Assembly: GCA_937895515.1 (NCBI GenBank)
Contig: CALAYS010000065.1
Span: 1 to 18,511, forward strand
Direction: 5' to 3'
Origin: an uncultured bacterium
GTDB taxonomy: Bacteria; Patescibacteriota; Minisyncoccia; Phycocordibacterales; UBA9973
Length of the DNA stretch: 18,511 bases
Shown here one piece after another: positions 7,015 through 14,168 of the stretch (positions are counted from its first letter, which is position 1; each line of letters begins with the position of its first letter). A model generated the notes under the pieces. That model was not told the origin of the DNA, searched no databases, and saw only the letters and a list, made by a program, of their open reading frames with translations. A program made the translations under genes and the position numbers.

Positions 7015-8142
7015 GTGAAATATATTGTCTTTATCTTAATGTTTGTTTTACCGGTTTTTACTAGTGCTAAAAGCCTATCTTCGGAATTCTCTAGTCTTGC
7101 AAAAATTGAGAACTTAAAAGCATCTAAACAATCAATGTGTATTGAAGATTCAAAAGGTCTTTCTATTGCTGAATATAACAAAGGAATAAGGGTTGTGCCA
7201 GCGTCTGTTTCAAAACTTTATATTTTTGATTGGGCTATTGCAACTTTACCTAAAGATTTTCGTTTTACTACATTATTTATTTTAAACAATGATGTTTTGT
7301 ATATTAATGGCGGTGGGGACCCACAATTTGTTACCGAGCATTTAACTGATATTCTTTCAAAAATTAATAATGACCAAAATATTTTAATAAACAAAATAGT
7401 TTTTTCGCCAGATTTTTATTTTAACTGGAATGACGATCCTAAAAAAATTAAAATAGAATTACAAAATGTATTAAAAGACCAAAAATTAACAAACATTAAT
7501 CCAAATGTGTTAATTGTTCAATCAACAGAATATTATACTGGAACAGGGACTTCGTTTGAATTTCAATCAGCGCCTCTTATTTTAATTTTAAAGCAAACAA
7601 ATAATTATTCAACAAACATTTCAGCAGATGTTTTATTTAAAAAACTTGGTGGTGAAAAAAAATTTAGCCAATATATGAAAAATGTTTATGGAGCAAACTC
7701 TAAAACCATTAAATTTCAAACTGGTTCGGGACTTTATGGGAATTACACTACTTGTGTATTAACGCTAAAGGTTATTAAACATCTAGAGTCTAATCTTAAA
7801 AAGAATAATCTTAGTCTTACAGACATTATGTCCGTACCAATGGTTGATCCTGGGGTTATGCAAAATCGCACATTTAATGTTCCGCAGATACAATCCGTTG
7901 TTGCAAAGTCTGGGTTTATAGACCATTATCATACTCTTGCTGGGGTTATAAATACAAAAGATAAATTATTATATTTTGGGGTTTTTGCAAATTATGACAA
8001 TTTAGAATCCAGTCACAAGGTAAAGCTTATGGTGGATGCTTATATAAACAAGGTTTTAGAGCAGTATAATACAAAATTACTGTCTTTTGACTATAAACCC
8101 AATAATATGCTTTTGAGTCAATATAAAATTATAAAAAAATAA
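7015..8142 (+). CDS. dacB: D-alanyl-D-alanine carboxypeptidase, PBP4 type (peptidase S13)
   Basis: A penicillin-binding serine peptidase that trims the terminal D-Ala of peptidoglycan stem peptides and, in this family, may cut cross-links. All three active-site motifs are present: SxxK as Ser64-Lys67 (PASVSKLY), SxN as Ser199-Asn201 (YSTN), and KSG at 298-300 (VAKSGF). GGGDP (99-103) and GSGLYGNYTT (237-246) also match S13 conservation. Residues 1-18 form a signal peptide ending TSA-K, so the enzyme is probably exported. At 375 aa it is shorter than E. coli PBP4 (about 477 aa), so the large insert domains are probably reduced. The GTG start is supported by TATAAT 6 nt before it. Alanine racemase follows 50 nt downstream. 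Confidence 0.85.
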   Translation: MKYIVFILMFVLPVFTSAKSLSSEFSSLAKIENLKASKQSMCIEDSKGLSIAEYNKGIRVVPASVSKLYIFDWAIATLPKDFRFTTLFILNNDVLYINGGGDPQFVTEHLTDILSKINNDQNILINKIVFSPDFYFNWNDDPKKIKIELQNVLKDQKLTNINPNVLIVQSTEYYTGTGTSFEFQSAPLILILKQTNNYSTNISADVLFKKLGGEKKFSQYMKNVYGANSKTIKFQTGSGLYGNYTTCVLTLKVIKHLESNLKKNNLSLTDIMSVPMVDPGVMQNRTFNVPQIQSVVAKSGFIDHYHTLAGVINTKDKLLYFGVFANYDNLESSHKVKLMVDAYINKVLEQYNTKLLSFDYKPNNMLLSQYKIIKK

Positions 8143-8158
8143 AATATAGTTGATTGGT

Positions 8159-8186
8159 TTTACGTTAACATTTTTTATGCTAATAT
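8159..8186 (+). promoter_or_regulatory. Promoter of alr
   Basis: TTTACG (8159-8164), a 16-nt spacer ending TGC, then TAATAT (8181-8186), an extended -10. The alr ATG (8193) is 6 nt after the -10 box. The segment TATGCTAATAT closely resembles TATGCTAACAT before the cysteine desulfurase gene. Confidence 0.5.
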
Positions 8187-8192
8187 AACCCT

Positions 8193-9317
8193 ATGAAAGG
8201 AAGAACTTGGGTGGAAATCAGCACCTCTGCAATTAGTAAGAATATAAAGAATTACAAAAAAACCCTACTAAAAGGAACTAAAATAATGGCAGTAGTCAAA
8301 GCCAATGCTTATGGTCATGGGATGGATATTTGTGCTAAAACCGCAATTGATAGTGGTGCTGATTATTTAGCCGTGTTTACCATGGAAGATGCAATAGCTC
8401 TTCGCAGAAAATTTAAAGCTATACCAATACTTGTTTTAAAACAAATTGATATTTTTGACATAGACATTGCTATTAAAAACAATATTGATGTAACTGTTTC
8501 ATCAATGGATATTTTAAAAAAGATTGTTGCACTTAAAAATAAAAAGAAATTAAATATTCATTTAAAAATTGATACTGGGCTTTCTCGTCAAGGATTTTTA
8601 TTGGGTGAACTTGATGCTACTTTGGCTATTTTAAAAGTAGCTAAAAATGTTAATGTTGTTGGTCTTTATACTCATTTAACAGGAGCTGAAAGTAAAAAAT
8701 TTAATAATTATACAAAAAGCCAAATTGAAGAATTTTTAACTTGGAGCAGAGCTTTTATTAAATCTGGTTATAAAAATATAATATTGCATACTAGTGCTAC
8801 ATCGGGGGCTTTGATACTGCAGCCATTGTCATTTAATATGGTGCGGTTGGGTATTGGTATGTATGGGCTTTGGCCTTCATCTGAAATAAAAAGTATTTCT
8901 GAAAAAAAATTACAATTGAGTCCAGTATTATCTTGGAAAACTGTAGTTAGTGAAGTTAAAACAATTAAACCCAATATTGGTGTTGGCTATGAGGCAACAT
9001 ATATGACTAAAAAAAATACAAAAATTGCAGTACTGCCTGTTGGTTACTGGGATGGTATTCCACGATCCGCATCAAATAATATTGATGTATTAATCGATGG
9101 GGTAAGATGTCGAGTTTTAGGCCGGATTATGATGAATATGTGTGTTGTGGATATTGGTAAAACTAAAAATGTTAAACCCGGGGACGAAGTTGTAATAATT
9201 GGTAAACAAGGTAAAAATACAATTTCAGCTGATGAACTGGCACTATGCGCGGGGACAATTAACTATGAAATAGTCACCAGGATTAATCCCCAAATCAATA
9301 GAATTGCAATAAATTAA
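8193..9317 (+). CDS. alr: Alanine racemase
   Basis: A fold-type III PLP enzyme interconverting L- and D-alanine, the source of D-Ala for Ddl. The PLP lysine is Lys36 in AVVKANAYGHG, Arg132 lies in TGLSRQGF, and the opposite-face catalytic Tyr266 lies in VGYEATY. RLGIGMYGLWPS (218-229) and VLGRIMMNMCVVDIG are further family blocks. In the last, Asn stands where most alanine racemases have Asp (SMDQ region), and GYEAT replaces the usual GYGxT; both are mild deviations. Length (374 aa) is normal. The gene sits between dacB and bL33, within a neighbourhood also holding ddl, murA and murB. No terminator follows it, and the rpmG promoter overlaps its 3' end. Confidence 0.95.
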   Translation: MKGRTWVEISTSAISKNIKNYKKTLLKGTKIMAVVKANAYGHGMDICAKTAIDSGADYLAVFTMEDAIALRRKFKAIPILVLKQIDIFDIDIAIKNNIDVTVSSMDILKKIVALKNKKKLNIHLKIDTGLSRQGFLLGELDATLAILKVAKNVNVVGLYTHLTGAESKKFNNYTKSQIEEFLTWSRAFIKSGYKNIILHTSATSGALILQPLSFNMVRLGIGMYGLWPSSEIKSISEKKLQLSPVLSWKTVVSEVKTIKPNIGVGYEATYMTKKNTKIAVLPVGYWDGIPRSASNNIDVLIDGVRCRVLGRIMMNMCVVDIGKTKNVKPGDEVVIIGKQGKNTISADELALCAGTINYEIVTRINPQINRIAIN

Positions 9318-9332
9318 AAATTATGCTATATT
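9304..9332 (+). promoter_or_regulatory. Promoter of rpmG
   Basis: TTGCAA (9304-9309), a 17-nt spacer ending TGC, then TATATT (9327-9332), an extended -10. The -35 lies in the last codons of alr. The ATG is 9 nt after the -10 box. GAGG sits only 2 nt from the ATG, too close for a normal Shine-Dalgarno. Confidence 0.55.
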
Positions 9333-9341
9333 AATGAGGTT

Positions 9342-9497
9342 ATGGCACAGAAAGCATTAGTCAAATTACAGAATAAAGATACAAAAGAAATCTATTTTAC
9401 TCGCAAGAATAAAAAGACTGTCACCGCAAAGCTTGAATTTAAGAAGTTTTCTAAAAAACTCCGCAAGCATGTAATCTTTAAAGAAGTTAAAAAATAA
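9342..9497 (+). CDS. rpmG: Large ribosomal subunit protein bL33
   Basis: A 51-codon gene beginning MAQKALVKLQNKDT. Its core, IYFTRKNKK followed by KLEFKKF and RKHVIFKEVKK, matches bL33, where Y-x-T-x-K-N, a KLELKKF-like block and a KHxxxKE tail are conserved. bL33 is a small basic protein near the E site of the 50S subunit. It contains no cysteine, so it is the zinc-independent form. A strong promoter lies just upstream, and a terminator whose stem begins within the stop codon follows, so it is probably monocistronic despite lying in a cell-wall gene neighbourhood. Confidence 0.9.
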   Translation: MAQKALVKLQNKDTKEIYFTRKNKKTVTAKLEFKKFSKKLRKHVIFKEVKK

Positions 9498-9520
9498 TCC
9501 CAATTTTGGGATTATTTTTT
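9493..9520 (+). terminator. Terminator after rpmG
   Basis: A perfect 9-bp stem AATAATCCC/GGGATTATT (9493-9501 with 9508-9516) has a 6-nt loop and ends in a run of six T. The 5' arm overlaps the rpmG stop codon. Confidence 0.85.
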
Positions 9521-9547
9521 ATGGTGCTTTTTAATTTGTCTTTTTTG

Positions 9548-9556
9548 TGATATATT
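9548..9556 (+). promoter_or_regulatory. Extended -10 promoter of tRNA-Trp
   Basis: TGATATATT is an extended -10 (TGA plus TATATT, 9551-9556) ending 9 nt before the tRNA. The same nonamer occurs twice, inverted, in the murA-murB palindrome. Confidence 0.5.
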
Positions 9557-9565
9557 CACAATACT

Positions 9566-9636
9566 GGGTGGTTAGTTTAGTGGCAGAACAGGGGTCTCCA
9601 AAACCTCTGGCGGGAGTTCGATTCTTCCACCGCCCG
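9566..9636 (+). tRNA. tRNA-Trp (CCA)
   Basis: A 71-nt tRNA. Acceptor GGGTGGT pairs with ACCGCCC, with G as discriminator. The anticodon stem is GGGGT/ACCTC around loop CTCCAAA, giving anticodon CCA. The T arm is GGGAG-TTCGATT-CTTCC. The 3' CCA is not encoded. A GC-rich inverted repeat begins at its last bases. Confidence 0.93.
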
Positions 9637-9694
9637 CCTTCGCCTTGCCATAGCTTTAGCGACGGCAGGAAAATGCTATGTCAAAGCTTCGGCG
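9635..9694. repeat. Imperfect GC-rich inverted repeat between tRNA-Trp and the GIY-YIG gene
   Basis: The left arm 9635-9654 and right arm 9675-9694 pair at 15 of 20 positions, with an uninterrupted 6-bp apex (ATAGC/GCTAT plus one pair) and a 20-nt loop. It is much richer in G and C than its surroundings. The left arm shares the last two bases of tRNA-Trp. The T run needed for a classic terminator is absent. It could be a tRNA 3' processing or termination structure, or a dispersed palindromic repeat. Confidence 0.5.
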
Positions 9695-9719
9695 TGACAA
9701 AGCCCGCAAGAATAAAATT

Positions 9720-9953
9720 ATGTATTATGTATATATTTTAAATTGTAAAGATGGATACTATACAGGTTGCACAAACGATCTTAAGGATAGGTTTGAAAGA
9801 CATAAGAAAGGTCAAGTTGATGCTACTAAAGATAGATTACCAGTAGAAATTGATTTCTATTTTGCAATTAAAGATAAACAAAAAGCATTTGAATTTGAAA
9901 AGTACTTAAAATCAGGATCTGGCCGAGCTTTTATTAAAAAACATTTCAATTGA
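9720..9953 (+). CDS. Single-domain GIY-YIG endonuclease-like protein
   Basis: A 77-aa protein consisting of one GIY-YIG domain (UvrC N-terminal/SLX1-like superfamily). The signature halves are YVYIL (residues 3-7) and GYYTGCTNDLKDRFERHKKG (12-31), with the expected Arg24/Arg27/His28 helix and an acidic pair Glu59-Glu61 region that could supply the metal ligand. The ATG at 9720 gives the usual start of these proteins. A longer reading from ATG 9678 would translate the right arm of the inverted repeat and is disfavoured. Stand-alone proteins of this kind recur in CPR genomes; their substrates are unknown. The stop TGA lies 4 nt before the ddl ATG. Confidence 0.85.
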   Translation: MYYVYILNCKDGYYTGCTNDLKDRFERHKKGQVDATKDRLPVEIDFYFAIKDKQKAFEFEKYLKSGSGRAFIKKHFN

Positions 9954-9957
9954 ATTT

Positions 9958-11049
9958 ATGAAAAATAAGAAAATTACAGTCGGTATATTATTTGGAGGTA
10001 AATCAGCTGAACACGAGGTTTCTTTACAATCTGCAAAAAATGTAGCTGATGCAATTGATAAAAATAAATACGACATAGTTTTGATTGGAATTGATAAAAC
10101 TGGTAAATGGTTATTAAATAATAATTCTTCAGAGTTTCTTTTAAATTATCATAACCCAAAACTAATCTCTTTAAATAAAAAAAATGTTCTTAATGTTTCT
10201 TTAATTCCAGAATCTAAAGGATTTTTATCTGATAATTTAAATAAAAATAATAAAATTGATGTTATTTTTCCTGTTTTGCATGGACCGCTAGGGGAAGATG
10301 GTACCGTCCAAGGTTTACTAAAATTAGCCGGGATTCCATTTGTTGGATCAGGGGTATTAGGCTCAGCTGTTGGTATGGATAAAGATTTCATGAAAAGACT
10401 TTTACGTGAAGCAGGAATCCCTGTGGGTAAATTTTTAGTATTTAAAGATAATGAAGAAATTTCTTATAAAAAAGTTATAAAAAATCTTGGATTACCTATT
10501 TTTATTAAACCAGCTAATCTTGGTTCATCTGTTGGTATTAGTAAAGTTTCAAATGAAATTGAATTTAAAGATGCGATTAAAAAAGCTTTTTCTTATGATC
10601 GTAAAATTTTAATAGAAGAATCTATCGTTGGGCGAGAAATTGAATGTGCTGTTTTAGGGAATGATAATCCAATCGCTTCTATTCCAGGTGAGGTTATTGT
10701 TAATACCAATTTTTATTCTTATGAAACAAAATATGTTGATGAAAATGGAGCAATAATAAATATTCCTGCAAAATTACCAAAATCAATTATTTCAAAAATT
10801 CAGAATTTATCAATTAAAACTTTTAAAGCACTTTCGTGTGAAGGCTTAGGTCGCGTTGATATGTTTCTTAAAGATAACGGTGAAATATTAATTAATGAAA
10901 TAAACACAATTCCTGGGTTTACATCGGTTAGTATGTATCCCAAGCTTTGGGAAGCTAGTGGTATAAGTTATACTAAATTAATTGATACCTTAATCAAATT
11001 AGCGATTGAACGGTTTAATAAAGAACAAAAATTAAAAACAAATAATTAG
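9958..11049 (+). CDS. ddl: D-alanine--D-alanine ligase
   Basis: An ATP-grasp ligase that forms D-Ala-D-Ala, the precursor added by MurF to the UDP-MurNAc tripeptide. Signatures: FGGKSAEHEVSLQSA (12-26); VLHGPLGEDGTVQGLL (106-121); VGMDKDFMKRLL (138-149), giving the first ATP-binding lysine region; KPANLGSSVG (184-193); the omega-loop tyrosine and lysine SYETKY (254-259); and the metal-binding EINTIPGFT (314-322). At 363 aa it matches the longer DdlA class. It follows the GIY-YIG gene by 4 nt and precedes a methyltransferase by 5 nt, so the three may form a transcription unit. No Shine-Dalgarno and no convincing private promoter are visible. It acts directly downstream of the alr product encoded 640 nt upstream. 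Confidence 0.96.
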   Translation: MKNKKITVGILFGGKSAEHEVSLQSAKNVADAIDKNKYDIVLIGIDKTGKWLLNNNSSEFLLNYHNPKLISLNKKNVLNVSLIPESKGFLSDNLNKNNKIDVIFPVLHGPLGEDGTVQGLLKLAGIPFVGSGVLGSAVGMDKDFMKRLLREAGIPVGKFLVFKDNEEISYKKVIKNLGLPIFIKPANLGSSVGISKVSNEIEFKDAIKKAFSYDRKILIEESIVGREIECAVLGNDNPIASIPGEVIVNTNFYSYETKYVDENGAIINIPAKLPKSIISKIQNLSIKTFKALSCEGLGRVDMFLKDNGEILINEINTIPGFTSVSMYPKLWEASGISYTKLIDTLIKLAIERFNKEQKLKTNN

Positions 11050-11054
11050 ATTTT

Positions 11055-11660
11055 ATGGAAAATAAAAATGATATAACTATAAAAACTTATAAAGAAAATT
11101 TTGATAAATATTCAGAAAGAACAGTTAGTGAAGTTAGTGGCGAATTTAAAGAATGGATAGATAATTTTTTAAACCATTTACCTGAAAATGGTTCTATTCT
11201 TGAGCTTGGTTCTGCTACTGGTAGAGATGCCCGCTATTTTGCCTCAAAAGGTTATCGGGTAACTTGTACAGATATAATTCCTGAAGCTTTAGAAAAACTT
11301 TCTAAAGAAGGATTTGATACTGCCGAATTTGATTTTAGAGATGAACCCAAAGAAGAATGGTTTAATAATTTTGATGGTTTCTTTGCTAATGCTGTTTTAC
11401 TTCATGCACCGCAAGATGTTTTTGAAAAAGCAATTTTAAACATATCAAAAGTTCTTAAGAAAGATGGAATAGCTACCTTTTCTTTAAAAACTGGAGAAGG
11501 TGAAGAATTTACGCAAGAAAAAATAGATGCACCTAGATATTATAATTATCACACAGAAGATGAAATAAGAGAATTAATATCTCAATTACCTTTTGAAATT
11601 TTAAATATTTCGTATGTTGATAATAAAAAATGGTTACATGTTATTTTAAAATCAAAATAA
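11055..11660 (+). CDS. Class I SAM-dependent methyltransferase, substrate unknown
   Basis: A 201-aa Rossmann-fold methyltransferase. Motif I is ILELGSATGRD (48-58), the acidic residue ending strand 2 is Asp73 (VTCTDI), a motif II-like FDFRD is at 92-96, FDGFFANAVLLHAPQDVF (107-124) fits the post-strand-4 region, and KVLKKDGIATFSLKTGEGE resembles the strand-5 region of Methyltransf_11/25 proteins. The substrate cannot be read from sequence; a small molecule is as likely as tRNA or protein. It follows ddl by 5 nt, suggesting cotranscription, but no cell-wall role is implied by that alone. Its stop codon abuts that of convergent miaA with zero bases between and no visible terminator. Confidence 0.8.
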   Translation: MENKNDITIKTYKENFDKYSERTVSEVSGEFKEWIDNFLNHLPENGSILELGSATGRDARYFASKGYRVTCTDIIPEALEKLSKEGFDTAEFDFRDEPKEEWFNNFDGFFANAVLLHAPQDVFEKAILNISKVLKKDGIATFSLKTGEGEEFTQEKIDAPRYYNYHTEDEIRELISQLPFEILNISYVDNKKWLHVILKSK

Positions 11661-12596
11661 CTAACCTAAAAATTCTTTAACTTTTGTAAAAGTATTTTTT
11701 ATTTCAACTTTATTTAAGGGATTAATCCAAATAGTATTACGGTCACGCTTGAACCAGGTTTTTTGCCTTTTGGCGTATTGCCATGTTTCTTTATTTAGTT
11801 TATCTATCATTTTAGCTCGCCGTAGCATTTGCGAAGGTCGGCTTTCATTATCAATTTTTTCTTGCAAATATTGGCTAATATAGCGGTATTCTAGCCCTAA
11901 ATCGCCCATTCTAGCCCAAGAAAGGCCATTGTTATGTAAATCCATAACTTCATCAATCATGCCACCTTTTATGCGTTTTATAATGCGTTTATAAATACGC
12001 TCTTTTAAAACTTCATCAGCTAAATTAAGCCCAATTTTTAAAACATCATATTTGCCACAAGTCGGGTTTGCATTTGGGACAGATCCAAGAGCAGTAGCTA
12101 TCTCAATTGCTCGAATTAAACGAACTGGATTTTTAGAATCAATATTTTGCGCACGAGTTGGGTCAAGTTTTTTTAAGATATTAAATAATTCACTAGCTGT
12201 TTTATTTTCTAGCTCGATACGCAATTTTTTATTGGGCGGAACTTGAGGCAGTGTAATATCATTAATGATTGCATCAATATAAAATCCTGTTCCACCACAA
12301 ATAATTGGAATATTTCCATTTTTTATAATTTCACGGATTTTTTTATCAGCTAATTTTTTATACTGTGCTACTGTAAAAACTTTATTAGGTTTTGCTACAT
12401 CTAACATATGATGGGGTATACCCTGCATTTCTTTTGGGGTAATTTTACCAGACCCAATATCTAGTCCAATATATACTTGGCGTGAATCTGCGGAAATGAT
12501 TTCTGTAGATTTTATTTTTTTTGCTAAAGCTACCGCAAAGTCACTTTTGCCGGTACTAGTTTGCCCACAAATTACTATAACTTTAGCTTTAGTCAT
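11661..12596 (-). CDS. miaA: tRNA dimethylallyltransferase
   Basis: Transfers a dimethylallyl group from DMAPP to N6 of A37 in tRNAs reading UNN codons, such as the Tyr, Trp and Leu(CAA) tRNAs of this window, all of which have A37. The P-loop is GQTSTGKS (11-18), the base-binding segment SADSRQVY (35-42) includes the catalytic Asp37, and GIPHHMLD (59-66) and GGTGFYIDAII (101-111) follow. Near the C-terminus, TWQYAKRQKTWFKRD is the family's characteristic block. Length (311 aa) is normal. Its ATG directly abuts the murA stop codon with zero spacing, so translation is probably coupled to the HTH-MurA gene upstream. No Shine-Dalgarno is visible. Confidence 0.95.
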   Translation of the reverse strand: MTKAKVIVICGQTSTGKSDFAVALAKKIKSTEIISADSRQVYIGLDIGSGKITPKEMQGIPHHMLDVAKPNKVFTVAQYKKLADKKIREIIKNGNIPIICGGTGFYIDAIINDITLPQVPPNKKLRIELENKTASELFNILKKLDPTRAQNIDSKNPVRLIRAIEIATALGSVPNANPTCGKYDVLKIGLNLADEVLKERIYKRIIKRIKGGMIDEVMDLHNNGLSWARMGDLGLEYRYISQYLQEKIDNESRPSQMLRRAKMIDKLNKETWQYAKRQKTWFKRDRNTIWINPLNKVEIKNTFTKVKEFLG

Positions 12597-14126
12597 TTAG
12601 TCTAAATTTTTTATTTGTCTTACATTAGCCCCAAGATCATTTAATCTTTCAATTAAATTTTCATATCCGCGGTTAATTGCATAAACATTACGCAGTATTG
12701 ATTTACCCTCTGCTGCCAGCATTGCAATTAAAATAATTGTTGCTGGGCGCAGTGCTGGTGGGCAAACAATTTGAGCTCCTTTTAATTCAGTTTTGCCTTC
12801 TATATAAACTCGGTGAGGGTCAGCTAACAATACTTTGGCCCCAAGGCGATTAATTTCTGTAAAATAAATTGCTCGGTTTTCCCAAGTCCAGTCGTGAACC
12901 AGTGTCGTGCCAACAGCTTGGGTTGCAATTGGTACAAAAAATGGCAAATTGTCATTATTTATTCCTGGGTAAGGCAATGCATGAATTTTGTCTGGCAGTG
13001 CTTTTAAGACACTTTCTTTAATCACTATATCTACCAAATCAACTCGGCCGTTTTCACCTTTGTAGATTTTACTAGTAGTAAATTTTAAGCCCATTTTTTC
13101 AAGCTTTAATAATTCAAGTCTTAAAAAGTCTATTGGGCATCTTTTAATAGTTACATTCCCATTAGTTACAGCAGTTGCTGCAATGAAAAACATTGTTTCG
13201 ATTGGGTCCTCGCTATTATACCAGATAGTCTCTTGGTCAATTTCATTTATTCCATGGACTGTTAATGTTGTTGTGCCGATACCTTCAATTTTTACACCTA
13301 AATGTTCCAAGAAGAAACAAACATCTTGCACTTGGTAATTAGGTGGAGCAAAACGAATTATAGTTTTTCCATTTGGGATAAGTGCCGCTGCCATAAGAGC
13401 ATTAATAACACCCATATCACTGGCTTCATACATTGTTATGTCAGCCGGCTTTAGTTTTTCAGTTGTAACTTTGTAATGTTTAGCTTCAGATTTTATTTTA
13501 ATACCTAATTTTTCAAGTGCGTATTTATGTGCAGAAATTGTTCTTTCACCCATTTTACAACCACCAGGATTAGGTAGTCTAAATTCTTTCATTCTATGTG
13601 CCAATGGGGGAATAAGGTATAAGTTAACTCTAATTCCGCCAGCGATAGCTTCATCAATTTTTTCAATAGCAAAAACATCGGGCGGGGTTATTTTTAAAGT
13701 ATGGTCATCTAGCCAAATAACCCTAATATCAATACTTTCAAAAACTTCTATTAATCTAAAAACTTCTTCAATTCGTGGCACTCCAAAAAGTGTTGTTGGT
13801 TTTTTGTTTAACAAACTTGCCGCCATCAAAGCCAACGCCCCATTTTTAGAATAATGAGTTGTAACGGTGCCGGATAGTTTAATGCCACCGTTGATTTCAA
13901 AATCATCAGTTCGTGGAGCCAGTGATACAAGACGTTGACCTAAAGTTTCGCCAATTCTATCTAGCTCTTTAGTTGTAAAGTTTTGGTCGCCTTTTTCCAT
14001 CCGAGCTACTGCTGACTGTGAAGTTTCCAGCATTTTAGCAAACTCTACTTGGGTCAAACCTTCACGTTCTCGAATAGTACGGATAAGATATCCAATATGT
14101 TCTTGGGGGGACTTCTTTTTATTCAT
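12597..14126 (-). CDS. murA: XRE-type HTH domain fused to a UDP-GlcNAc 1-carboxyvinyltransferase (MurA-like)
   Basis: Residues about 10-70 form an XRE/Cro-type helix-turn-helix (LIRTIREREGLTQVEFAKML, then TSQSAVARMEKG as recognition helix). Residues 74-509 form an EPSP-synthase-fold MurA, which adds enolpyruvate from PEP to UDP-GlcNAc, the first committed step of peptidoglycan synthesis. Compared with E. coli MurA, I see Lys94-Asn95 (K22-N23), Cys190 in GGC (C115, the fosfomycin target), Arg195 (R120), Asp392 (D305) and Arg418 (R331). The usual DLR is ALR (458-460), so the D369 equivalent is Ala. Ordinary MurA is about 420 aa with no HTH. The gene starts 42 nt from divergent murB across a 30-bp palindrome, and miaA follows with no gap. 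It may be an enzyme, a repressor or both. Confidence 0.9.
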   Translation of the reverse strand: MNKKKSPQEHIGYLIRTIREREGLTQVEFAKMLETSQSAVARMEKGDQNFTTKELDRIGETLGQRLVSLAPRTDDFEINGGIKLSGTVTTHYSKNGALALMAASLLNKKPTTLFGVPRIEEVFRLIEVFESIDIRVIWLDDHTLKITPPDVFAIEKIDEAIAGGIRVNLYLIPPLAHRMKEFRLPNPGGCKMGERTISAHKYALEKLGIKIKSEAKHYKVTTEKLKPADITMYEASDMGVINALMAAALIPNGKTIIRFAPPNYQVQDVCFFLEHLGVKIEGIGTTTLTVHGINEIDQETIWYNSEDPIETMFFIAATAVTNGNVTIKRCPIDFLRLELLKLEKMGLKFTTSKIYKGENGRVDLVDIVIKESVLKALPDKIHALPYPGINNDNLPFFVPIATQAVGTTLVHDWTWENRAIYFTEINRLGAKVLLADPHRVYIEGKTELKGAQIVCPPALRPATIILIAMLAAEGKSILRNVYAINRGYENLIERLNDLGANVRQIKNLD

Positions 14127-14129
14127 GTT

Positions 14130-14159
14130 TACTAATATATCATATATGATATATTAGTA
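14130..14159. promoter_or_regulatory. Perfect 30-bp palindrome, candidate operator with divergent -10 boxes
   Basis: Every base of TACTAATATATCATA (14130-14144) is mirrored in 14145-14159; position 14129 breaks the symmetry. It contains two inverted copies of the extended -10 nonamer TGATATATT separated by 4 bp. The minus-strand copy has TATATT at 14139-14134, 7 nt before the HTH-MurA ATG. The plus-strand copy (14150-14155) is 13 nt before the murB ATG, and TATATA (14158-14163) is an alternative for murB. A protein bound here would cover both promoters. The adjacent HTH-MurA protein is the obvious candidate ligand, by inference. Confidence 0.75.
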
Positions 14160-14168
14160 TATATACAT

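Noticed and set aside
9678..9719. N-terminal extension of the GIY-YIG protein from ATG 9678
   Set aside because: It would start within the right arm of the inverted repeat and add a basic tail absent from usual single-domain GIY-YIG proteins, which start directly at MYYVYIL-like sequence.
9547..9741. A 64-codon open frame across tRNA-Trp and the inverted repeat
   Set aside because: It translates a tRNA gene and the repeat; no family match and no start signal.
14130..14159. The palindrome as a transcription terminator
   Set aside because: It lies between divergent 5' ends, is entirely AT-rich with only two G-C pairs per arm, and has no T run, so an operator or promoter role fits better.
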